From an uncultured Paracoccaceae bacterium (GTDB lineage Bacteria > Pseudomonadota > Alphaproteobacteria > Rhodobacterales > Rhodobacteraceae), in contig CALCPC010000879.1 in assembly GCA_937900975.1 (NCBI GenBank), forward strand, positions 1 to 7,344: a stretch of DNA of 7,344 bases, in the 5' to 3' direction. The stretch's first letter is position 1. Each line of letters begins with the position of its first letter. The position numbers were made by a program, and so were the translations under genes. Under the pieces are notes generated by a model, which ran no database searches, was not told the DNA's origin, and worked only from the letters and a program-made list of their open reading frames with translations. Below are positions 1 through 5,559 of the stretch, one piece after another.

Positions 1-147
1 ACCAGGATAAGATGTGCGGCCCAGTAACCCCGCTGGCCAGCGCCCGGGGGCGCCCAGGGGCGGCCACGCTAGAGCCCGCGAACACCCCGAGGCGCAGCCT
101 TGGGTGCACAGGACGGCCCCGGCCAGGCGCTAGGCGTGCCCGGCCGG
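1..147. other. Non-coding 3' flank of the permease gene
   Basis: This stretch lies downstream of the permease stop codon and runs to the left window edge. I see no convincing coding frame in it; open frames here are short, rich in Arg, Pro and Gly, and look like high-GC noise. There are GC-rich inverted repeats, for example GCGCC (40-44) and GGCGC (49-53) around a 4-nt loop, but no T-tract on either strand to make a clear intrinsic terminator. In particular there is no start of a TolC-like outer-membrane factor gene, which sometimes follows the permease in such operons. Confidence 0.5.
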
Positions 148-3100
148 CTATTCGGCGGCCAGGGCCGGTTGCACCAGATCGGCGGGGCGCAGGACCATCG
201 GCGCGGCCGCGCCGGCCCTCTCGGCCCTTGGTTTGCGCGCATAGACCAGGGCAAACATCTGCGGTGTGAAGTAAAACGACACCACCGTCGACAGCAGCAC
301 GCCGCCCGCGATGGACATCGCAAAGGGCGGCCAAAACCCGCCACCGGCCAGGATGAGCGGTAAAAAGCCGCCAAATGTGGTGATCGTCGTCGAGACGATG
401 TGGCGGCTGGACCCCAACACCACATCGACCATCGCCGCCCGGTCGCCGGCACGCGCCGCTGCATTGGCCTGCAGCCCCGTCAAAATGATGATCGCCGCGT
501 TGATCGACACGCCGATGGAGCCGATGACGCCGATCACCGCCTGAATGCCAAACGGATACTGAAAGACGGCGAGCGACAACACGGACAGCCCCGCCGAAAG
601 CCCGGCCACCACAAAGGCGATCAGCGACAGGCGGAAGGAGTTGAACGTCAGCACGATGGCCGCGATCGAAAGCGTTACGATGATCCCGAGCGAGGCCAGC
701 AGATTGCCCAACGTAGACGCGCGCGCGTCCGAATCGCCGCCGATCTCCAACCGGTATCCCGGCGGCAGCGCAAACCCCTCTGCCGCCAATGTCTCGCGCA
801 CGGCGCCCAGCGCCTCTTCCGGCAGGATATCGGGGATGAGGAACGCCTGCACCGTGTTCACACGCTCTGCATTGCGGCGGGTGATGACGCTTTCGCCAGG
901 CTCCAGCGTCACGTCCGCCAGCGCTGAAAGCGGGATGCCGGGGTATTGCCCGGCGGCCGACAGCGCCGCGGCGTTCGGTGCCAGGACCGGCAGATCGCGG
1001 ATCGCGGCCAGATCGCCGCGGACCGCTTCGCCAAGGCGGACCCGGATGGGCAACCGCTCTGTCCCTTCGAGAAGAGAGCCGCCGGTCACGCCCTCCAACC
1101 CCGCCTCTAGCTGGCGCGCAATCGCACCAAGATCCAGGCCCAAAAGCTCTGCCCGCGCCTCGTTGCCGGCCAGGCTGCCCTTGGGCGCGCCACCGGGGAT
1201 TGAGGTTCGGGCAACGGTGACGGTATCAAGCCCGGCCACAATGCTGCGCGCCTCGTCGCCGAGCCGGCGCAGCTCTGAAATGTCGGGCCCGACAAAGCGG
1301 AGTTCCACCGGCGCGTTCACGGGCGGACCCTGCACCAAACCGCGCACCAGGATACGCGCGGCCGGAACCGCCGCGGAAAGATCGGTCTGAAGCGCGCCCA
1401 ACAGCTCCGCTGTCGCCTCAGGCGAGGCTGTGGTGATCAGGGCGTGGGCAAAGCCCGGCGCCTGGTCCCGGCCGCCGACGATGTTGTAATAGAAAGCGGG
1501 GGCCGAGCGGCCGATCACCCAAGACACCTGTCGGATCCGGGGTTCCGCCCGCAAGAGGTCATCGATGGTCTTGGCCGTCGCCGCGGTCTCGGCCAATGCG
1601 GTGCCGCCGGCCATTTCGACCTCAATTGTGAATTGGTCGCGGTCGACGCCGGGAAAAAATTGCGCGGTCAGCGTCGGAAAGCTCGAAAACCCAAGCACGG
1701 GCAGAACCAGAGCAAGCGCGACGGATTTCACCGGGTTGGCAACAGCCCAATGCAGCGACGCGGCAAACCGCCGCCCGATCCAACCCCCCTTCACACCACT
1801 GGCCAGAAAGCCCGCGCCCGAGCGCGCCGGCAGGATCCAACCCGCGATGGCGGGCGTGATGGTCACGGCCAGCGCAAAGGACCACAAAAGCATCATGACA
1901 ACGGCCAGCGCGATGGAGCCCACGAAATCGCCCGCAGGCCCCGGCAACAGGATCATCGGCATGAAGGACAAAACCGTCGTTACAGTCGAGGCCAAAAGCG
2001 GCGCTAAAAGCCGCCGCACGGCGCCCCCGACAGCCTGGATCCGCGCCATCCCCTCCCGTATGCGGCGCCCGACCTCATCGGTCATGACGATGGCTGCATC
2101 GACCAGAAGGCCAAGCGCCACGATCAGGCCGGTGACCGACATCTGATGGATCGGCAGCCCCACGATGTTCATCGTGGCCAGCGTCGCAAGGCTGACCAGC
2201 GGCAGGACCAGCGCCACGATCAGGGCCGCGCGCGCACCGAGCGTCAGGAAGAGAACCGCAACGACCAGGCTGACGCCGATGGCCATATTGGTGGCCACTT
2301 CGGCGAGGCGGTTGGCCGTGTACGTGCTTTGATCGAACACAAGGTCGGCGTTCAGCGAGGCGGGCAACCCGGTTTGGAAGGCCGCAAGCTCGTCGCGGAC
2401 ATAGCCCATCCAAACGTCGACCTGCAAACCCTCCTCCAACCGCGCGCCCACAAGAATGGCCTCGGTCCCGTTGTGCAGCGCGCTGGCGCTGACCGGGTTT
2501 TTCACGCCCCGGGTGATCGTTGCGATGTCCGACAGCCGGGTGACCTGACCCGCCGTATCCTCGCGCACGATGACGTTTGAAAGCCGCGCCAGGCTTTCGA
2601 TCTCGCCCTCGACATTGATCACCAGATCCTGGCCCGCGCCGCGCAAGCGTCCGGCGCTGACCTTGGCATCCGCCGCGCGGATCGCGGCCGAGACCTGGTC
2701 GGCCGTCAGGCCCAGCGCCGTTGTTTCGGCGGGGTTCAGCGCGACCAGGATCTCTTCTTCCGGCTCGCCGAAAATCTCGACCAGCTTGGTGCCGGGAATG
2801 TTGCGCAACCGGTCTGACAAAGCCTCGCCATAGCGCCCGGCAATGGCCAAGGGTACAGCGTCATGGGCGCCGGACAGCGCGATGATCGCCGTATAGGTGC
2901 CCGAGGCCTCACTGTTGAAATCGGGCGTCAGGACACCGGCGGGCATTTGCGCATAGGCATCGTCCAGCGCGTCGCGGATCTCGGACCAGATCTGTTCGAT
3001 TTCTTCGGGCGGTGTGGTCTCGACCAATTCGATCTGAACGATGGAAACACCGGTGGAGGAGGTGGAGTCCAGCGTATCGACCTGCGCAATCGTGCGCAGC

Positions 3101-3303
3101 TCGGTCTCGATCTCCTCGGTCACCAGCGCCTCGACCCGCGCGGGATCGGCGCCGGGATACACGGTCGTGACCGAAGCGAAAAGATTGGTGATCGTCGGGT
3201 CTTCCTGGCGTCCGATGGACAAAAGCGCCGAGGCACCGGCCGCGATCAGAACCAACAGCGTCAGGGCCACGAGGCGGGGCTGACGGAAGGTAAGCGTTTC
3301 CAT
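148..3303 (-). CDS. RND-family efflux permease, inner-membrane subunit (AcrB/HAE1-like, divergent proton relay)
   Basis: This is a 1051-residue resistance-nodulation-division transporter, the proton-driven inner-membrane part of a tripartite efflux pump; its length is the family norm. The layout is classical: TM1 at about residues 10-30, a first periplasmic porter and docking half (about 31-335), a TM block (about 336-490), a shorter membrane segment near 525-545, a second periplasmic half (about 546-860) and a final TM block (about 865-1022). GLLVDAAIV in TM4 (D402) matches the AcrB D407-D408 site but keeps only the first Asp. GVSINAAI in TM10 puts N935 where AcrB has K940. R967 in SSRHI and the following Thr cluster match the AcrB TM11 Arg/Thr. 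Start: ATG at 3303 with GGAAGGA seven bases upstream (3311-3317). It is the distal gene of the adaptor operon. Substrate cannot be told; drug, solvent or lipid-like export are all possible. The family call is very secure. Confidence 0.97.
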   Translation of the reverse strand: METLTFRQPRLVALTLLVLIAAGASALLSIGRQEDPTITNLFASVTTVYPGADPARVEALVTEEIETELRTIAQVDTLDSTSSTGVSIVQIELVETTPPEEIEQIWSEIRDALDDAYAQMPAGVLTPDFNSEASGTYTAIIALSGAHDAVPLAIAGRYGEALSDRLRNIPGTKLVEIFGEPEEEILVALNPAETTALGLTADQVSAAIRAADAKVSAGRLRGAGQDLVINVEGEIESLARLSNVIVREDTAGQVTRLSDIATITRGVKNPVSASALHNGTEAILVGARLEEGLQVDVWMGYVRDELAAFQTGLPASLNADLVFDQSTYTANRLAEVATNMAIGVSLVVAVLFLTLGARAALIVALVLPLVSLATLATMNIVGLPIHQMSVTGLIVALGLLVDAAIVMTDEVGRRIREGMARIQAVGGAVRRLLAPLLASTVTTVLSFMPMILLPGPAGDFVGSIALAVVMMLLWSFALAVTITPAIAGWILPARSGAGFLASGVKGGWIGRRFAASLHWAVANPVKSVALALVLPVLGFSSFPTLTAQFFPGVDRDQFTIEVEMAGGTALAETAATAKTIDDLLRAEPRIRQVSWVIGRSAPAFYYNIVGGRDQAPGFAHALITTASPEATAELLGALQTDLSAAVPAARILVRGLVQGPPVNAPVELRFVGPDISELRRLGDEARSIVAGLDTVTVARTSIPGGAPKGSLAGNEARAELLGLDLGAIARQLEAGLEGVTGGSLLEGTERLPIRVRLGEAVRGDLAAIRDLPVLAPNAAALSAAGQYPGIPLSALADVTLEPGESVITRRNAERVNTVQAFLIPDILPEEALGAVRETLAAEGFALPPGYRLEIGGDSDARASTLGNLLASLGIIVTLSIAAIVLTFNSFRLSLIAFVVAGLSAGLSVLSLAVFQYPFGIQAVIGVIGSIGVSINAAIIILTGLQANAAARAGDRAAMVDVVLGSSRHIVSTTITTFGGFLPLILAGGGFWPPFAMSIAGGVLLSTVVSFYFTPQMFALVYARKPRAERAGAAAPMVLRPADLVQPALAAE

Positions 3304-3310
3304 GGGTCTA
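3301..3310. repeat. 10-bp direct repeat, copy 1 (stop-ACCC-start junction at the permease)
   Basis: Read on the minus strand this is TAGACCCATG: the TAG ends the small open frame and the ATG starts the permease. It matches the copy at 3560-3569 (TAGACCCGTG) in 9 of 10 positions. Similarity does not extend clearly beyond the 10 bp. The pair encloses 249 bp. Confidence 0.6.
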
Positions 3311-3562
3311 TCCTTCCAATATTCCGGGCCGGGTGCCCGCTCTAAGCCAAACGGGACCCATACGGTCCGCCAGCAGCCCCGTCATAGGGGTGCGGACCTT
3401 GGGTGCGGCAGGCGTCATCGCGGCGCTTTGCCAGACAGCGCACGGGATTGTGGGCCGCGGTCCTCGGCGCCTTGCCGCCAATTTCGCGTCGCTGACGCTG
3501 CGCGACTGTGCGCAACCGGACAGCGCTTTTGCGGTGGGCCGGATCGGGGGGCACGCCAACAC
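3308..3562 (-). CDS. Possible small ORF (84 codons) filling the adaptor-permease gap, unknown
   Basis: I do not recognise this product. The frame opens at a GTG four bases after the adaptor stop and closes at a TAG four bases before the permease ATG, so it fills the 263-bp gap exactly, as a real operon gene would. Against it: no good Shine-Dalgarno precedes the GTG, the product is basic and Pro/Ala/Arg-rich with only four acidic residues, there is no signal peptide, TM helix or known motif, and third positions are by my count about 73% G+C (61 of 84), lower than I would expect for genes in this DNA. Long open frames by chance are common at this base composition. The opposite strand also has an open frame here with an equally protein-like stretch, which weakens the case. 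It may be a small accessory protein, a relic, or non-coding DNA. Confidence 0.25.
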   Translation of the reverse strand: MLACPPIRPTAKALSGCAQSRSVSDAKLAARRRGPRPTIPCAVWQSAAMTPAAPKVRTPMTGLLADRMGPVWLRAGTRPGILEG

Positions 3563-3569
3563 GGGTCTA
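3560..3569. repeat. 10-bp direct repeat, copy 2 (stop-ACCC-start junction at the adaptor)
   Basis: Read on the minus strand this is TAGACCCGTG: the TAG ends the adaptor and the GTG opens the 84-codon frame. It pairs with 3301-3310. It could be a coincidence, the scar of a short duplication, or a target duplication around an insertion; I see no terminal inverted repeats on the enclosed segment to support a mobile element. Confidence 0.6.
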
Positions 3570-4676
3570 GCCGCCGATGATCTGGACGGCCTGGCCGGGC
3601 GTCACGCGGTGCGCACCGCTCTCGATCAGCCGCGCGCCATCGGCGAAGGTGCCGCGCACCAATGCGCGCGTCTCATCCGCATAGAGAATTTCGACCGCTT
3701 CCTCGGCGACGACGCTGCCCGCATCGGACGGCACCGCGACAAGGACGGTCCAAAGCCCGCGCACCCCGTCGCGAAGCGCCGTGACCGGCACCCAGGCACC
3801 GTCGGTGGCCACCGTCTCGTCCAAGGTCAGTGTGCCGGTCTGGCCAAAGAGCGCGGCACCGTCGAGCCGGACCAAGGCGATGCGCGTGCGCGTTGCGGGG
3901 TCAAGGTCGGGGCGCAGATGCACCAAAGTGCCCGCGCGCGTCCGACCCTCCATCTCAACCGTGACGGCCAGCCCCGGGCGCAACCCCGCCGCCAGTTTTG
4001 GCGGCAGACCGACGCGCATCTGCGGCGCGGCATCTTCAAGCAGCGTCAGCAGGCTTTGCCCCGCCCCGACCGTGGCGCCGGTGTCGACCATCCGGTCGGC
4101 AATGCGGCCCGCAAACGGCGCCCGGATCACGGCTTTGTCAAGGTCGATGGCAACCCCTTCAAGACTTGCGTCCGTCTCGGCGATCAGCGCCTCCAGTTCC
4201 GCCAGACCAAGCCGCGCTTCGTCCAGGCGCTGGGTCGCGGCAAAGCCCCGGTCTTCCAGCGCTTCCTGCCGCTCGGTCGTCAGGCGCGCCAGCTCTGCGC
4301 GGGCGACAAGCGCCCCCCGGGCAGCGCGCAACGCCGTCTGCCGCGCGGTCAACGCCCGGGTGTCCAGACGCGCCAACACCGCGCCCTCGGCCACCGTGTC
4401 ACCCTCATCGACCAGGACTTCGGCAACCGTCCCCCCCTGCTCGAACGCGATTGCCGTGCTTTGCTGCGCCTCCACTTGACCGGTGAAGCGCCGGGGCACG
4501 CTATAGCTGTCGACGCGCGTCAAAACCCGGGTCGCCACCGGCGTCCGCGGCGCTGGATCCGCGATCACAACATCCGTCGCGCGGGCCGAAATCAGCGCGC
4601 CCGCCCCGGCGACCAGCCCGATGGCCAGCGCAATCGTAGCCGCCGTTCCCGACAGCACACCGATCCTGCCAAGCAC
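3567..4676 (-). CDS. RND efflux adaptor, periplasmic membrane fusion protein (HlyD/AcrA-like)
   Basis: This 369-residue protein is the periplasmic adaptor linking an RND permease to an outer-membrane channel. Residues about 7-32 form a hydrophobic N-terminal anchor; no lipobox Cys is present, so it is not a lipoprotein. The first half of the lipoyl-like domain is at about 64-98 (FTGQVEAQQ through VDEGDTVAEG), an alpha-helical hairpin rich in Ala, Arg, Glu and Leu spans about 107-175, and the second lipoyl half is at about 184-212 (IRAPFAGRIADR, then GATVGAGQSL). A beta-barrel (about 215-290) and a membrane-proximal domain (about 295-369) follow. The start is GTG at 4676, the most upstream usable start, because TAA lies in frame three codons earlier. 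That GTG has only a weak Shine-Dalgarno. A better-placed ATG at 4712 is in the same frame but blocked by the TAA, so the N-terminus may be a mutated or re-initiated form. It is the first gene of the pump operon, divergent from the TetR gene. Confidence 0.95.
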   Translation of the reverse strand: MLGRIGVLSGTAATIALAIGLVAGAGALISARATDVVIADPAPRTPVATRVLTRVDSYSVPRRFTGQVEAQQSTAIAFEQGGTVAEVLVDEGDTVAEGAVLARLDTRALTARQTALRAARGALVARAELARLTTERQEALEDRGFAATQRLDEARLGLAELEALIAETDASLEGVAIDLDKAVIRAPFAGRIADRMVDTGATVGAGQSLLTLLEDAAPQMRVGLPPKLAAGLRPGLAVTVEMEGRTRAGTLVHLRPDLDPATRTRIALVRLDGAALFGQTGTLTLDETVATDGAWVPVTALRDGVRGLWTVLVAVPSDAGSVVAEEAVEILYADETRALVRGTFADGARLIESGAHRVTPGQAVQIIGG

Positions 4677-4682
4677 GGCACT

Positions 4683-4712
4683 TTACAGTGACTTTCGATG
4701 CGAGATATCCAT
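4683..4712 (-). other. Nine-codon leader ORF, in frame with the adaptor (leader peptide or nonsense-broken N-terminus)
   Basis: An ATG at 4712 has AAAGGA (4719-4724, complement strand) six bases upstream, the best translation start signal in this region. It reads MDISHRKSL and then TAA at 4683-4685. The adaptor GTG (4676) follows six bases after that stop and in the same frame. Reading through the stop would give a normal adaptor N-terminus: a short basic segment (H5, R6, K7) followed by the hydrophobic anchor, which obeys the positive-inside pattern better than the GTG form with its single Arg. Either the stop is a mutation or sequence error, or it is a leader peptide that couples translation to the adaptor. 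Confidence 0.45.
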
Positions 4713-4728
4713 ATCGCTTCCTTTCGAT
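4692..4728. repeat. Direct repeats CTTTCGAT flanking an imperfect palindrome in the adaptor leader
   Basis: CTTTCGAT occurs at 4692-4699 and again at 4721-4728. Between them, at 4700-4717, lies GCGAGATATCCATATCGC, an imperfect inverted repeat (GCGA..ATAT against ATATCGC). It covers the leader ORF start and its ribosome-binding site, so it could be a repressor site or an RNA structure. Function is inferred only from position. Confidence 0.3.
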
Positions 4729-4738
4729 TCCCCATGTT

Positions 4739-4780
4739 TGCATTGCTAACATATTTTATATCCTCTAACTTTAGCAAGCA
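4739..4780. promoter_or_regulatory. Divergent overlapping promoters and candidate operator with inverted repeat TTGCTAA/TTAGCAA
   Basis: This is the AT-rich centre of the divergent control region. TTGCTAA (4743-4749) and TTAGCAA (4771-4777) are a perfect 7-bp inverted repeat; with a one-base bulge the arms extend to TGCATTGCTAA (4739-4749) and TTAGCAAGCA (4771-4780). Rightward, TTGCTA (4743-4748), a 17-bp spacer and TAACTT (4766-4771) make a plausible promoter for the TetR gene. Leftward, the other arm also reads TTGCTA (complement of 4772-4777) and, 18 bp on, TATGTT (complement of 4748-4753), a plausible promoter for the pump operon. The two promoters would overlap almost completely. TetR-family proteins usually bind such symmetric sites next to their own gene, so this is the likely operator. 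Promoter calls are by eye. Confidence 0.5.
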
Positions 4781-4797
4781 TTACGCGACCCTCCCGC

Positions 4798-4804
4798 AAA
4801 AGGA
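4798..4804 (+). promoter_or_regulatory. Ribosome-binding site that points to an ATC start for the TetR gene
   Basis: AAAAGGA sits eight bases before the ATC at 4813. It is the only good Shine-Dalgarno in the area on this strand, and the codon it serves begins exactly the segment expected as a TetR/AcrR N-terminus. No ATG, GTG or TTG lies at that distance in any useful frame. Confidence 0.55.
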
Positions 4805-4812
4805 TCACCGCC

Positions 4813-5424
4813 ATCGCCCAAAAAACGGCCGTTCAGAAAAAAGGCAGCTACCACCACGGGGACCTGCGCGCGCAATTGGTGGAGGCGACCCGCACCCTGG
4901 TCGAGACCAAGGGCCCGGACAAGTTCTCGGTGTCTGAGGCGTGTCGGCTGGCCGGCGTCAGCACCGCCGCGCCTTATCGCCACTTTGGCGACAAAACGGA
5001 CATGCTGCTCGCCGTCGCCATGGATGGGATGGAGCGTCAGCGCATGCAGATGGAGGCGGTGGTGGCGCAGCACCCGCGCGGCACCATCGATAGCATCGCA
5101 GCCCTGGGGGAGCTTTACATCCAGTTCGCCCAGCGTGAGGAGGGCGTCTTCCGCCTCGCCTTCGGCCTGACCCGCGATCACGAGGACCGCGCCGACATGA
5201 CGGAATGCGGCCAACGCTGTTTCGGCGTGGTGGTCGAAGAGGTCCGCCGCTATCTCAACCGCCCGGCGCCCGATGGTCCCGTGATGGAGCGGGCCTTTTC
5301 GCTTTGGACCCTGGTCCATGGCATGTCGTTTTTGATGATCGATCAAAAGCTGGGCGTTATGACCACGCCGCTCGACATTCCCACCTTGGTCCGTGAAAAT
5401 ACAATCCGGCTTCTTGCCCGCTAA
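4813..5424 (+). CDS. TetR/AcrR-family transcriptional repressor, probable local regulator of the efflux pump; non-canonical ATC start
   Basis: This is a one-component repressor with an N-terminal helix-turn-helix and a C-terminal ligand-binding and dimer domain. With the start proposed here it has 203 residues, a usual length. KKGSYHHGDLR (residues 9-19) is the family's typical opening before helix 1; the HTH spans about 38-62 (FSVSEACRLAGVSTAAPYRHF, here split as FSVSEACRLAGV and STAAPYRHF). The C-terminal WTLVHGMSFL (W165, H169, G170) fits the WHG-type TetR C-terminal domain. The frame is open back to a TAA at 4747 but has no ATG, GTG or TTG until TTG at 4876, which would delete the conserved opening. 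ATC at 4813 has a good Shine-Dalgarno at correct spacing, so I place the start there; CTG 4864, ATT 4780 and a point mutation of ATG are alternatives. It is divergent from the pump operon and probably represses it and itself. Its ligand is unknown. Confidence 0.88.
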   Translation: MAQKTAVQKKGSYHHGDLRAQLVEATRTLVETKGPDKFSVSEACRLAGVSTAAPYRHFGDKTDMLLAVAMDGMERQRMQMEAVVAQHPRGTIDSIAALGELYIQFAQREEGVFRLAFGLTRDHEDRADMTECGQRCFGVVVEEVRRYLNRPAPDGPVMERAFSLWTLVHGMSFLMIDQKLGVMTTPLDIPTLVRENTIRLLAR

Positions 5425-5445
5425 CCGGTCCGCGCCCGCACCACC

Positions 5446-5528
5446 GGTCGCCCGACACTCAAATCTTGCGGCTTGCGCCTGGACCGACGGCAAAGGCGCG
5501 GCGCGTCACCTCAACACGGGTCGCCCGA
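5446..5528. repeat. 10-bp direct repeat GGTCGCCCGA in the TetR-TIM barrel gap
   Basis: GGTCGCCCGA occurs at 5446-5455 and 5519-5528, 73 bp apart, within the 135-bp gap between the TetR stop and the next start. A palindromic ACCGGT also occurs twice near 5424-5448. No clear promoter or T-tract terminator is visible in the gap, so the downstream gene could be co-transcribed with the regulator. The repeat may be chance in GC-rich DNA. Confidence 0.3.
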
Positions 5529-5559
5529 TCCCAAGAGCGACAGAAAAAGGAGAGCCTTC

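Noticed and set aside
40..53. Terminator hairpin after the permease
   Set aside because: Stem of only five pairs, no T-tract, and similar GC dyads arise by chance in this DNA.
641..1390. Plus-strand open frame (249 codons) inside the permease region
   Set aside because: Ser/Arg/Pro-rich antisense of a well-supported RND gene; no motif or ribosome-binding site.
3311..3562. Small mobile element (MITE-like) with target duplication between adaptor and permease
   Set aside because: The flanking repeats fit, but the segment ends show no terminal inverted repeats, so I report only the repeat pair and the insertion idea.
3333..4691. Long plus-strand open frame (452 codons) opposite the adaptor gene
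   Set aside because: It is a mirror frame of the adaptor coding sequence, basic and rich in Arg/Gln/Pro, with no recognisable domain. Only its first part, in the adaptor-permease gap, is left open as a possibility.
4698..4937. Plus-strand ATG frame beginning before the TetR gene, considered as a frameshifted N-terminus via the A-runs near 4820 and 4837
   Set aside because: Its product before the A-runs does not resemble a TetR N-terminus, and the TetR frame itself already encodes the conserved opening without any shift.
4771..5493. Minus-strand open frame (240 codons) opposite the TetR gene
   Set aside because: His- and Gly-rich composition typical of antisense frames, no domain, and the TetR frame on the other strand is clearly real.
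5473..5559. Upstream TTG start adding 29 residues to the TIM-barrel protein
   Set aside because: The added segment is low-complexity and basic, while ATG 5560 has a strong Shine-Dalgarno and begins the first beta strand.
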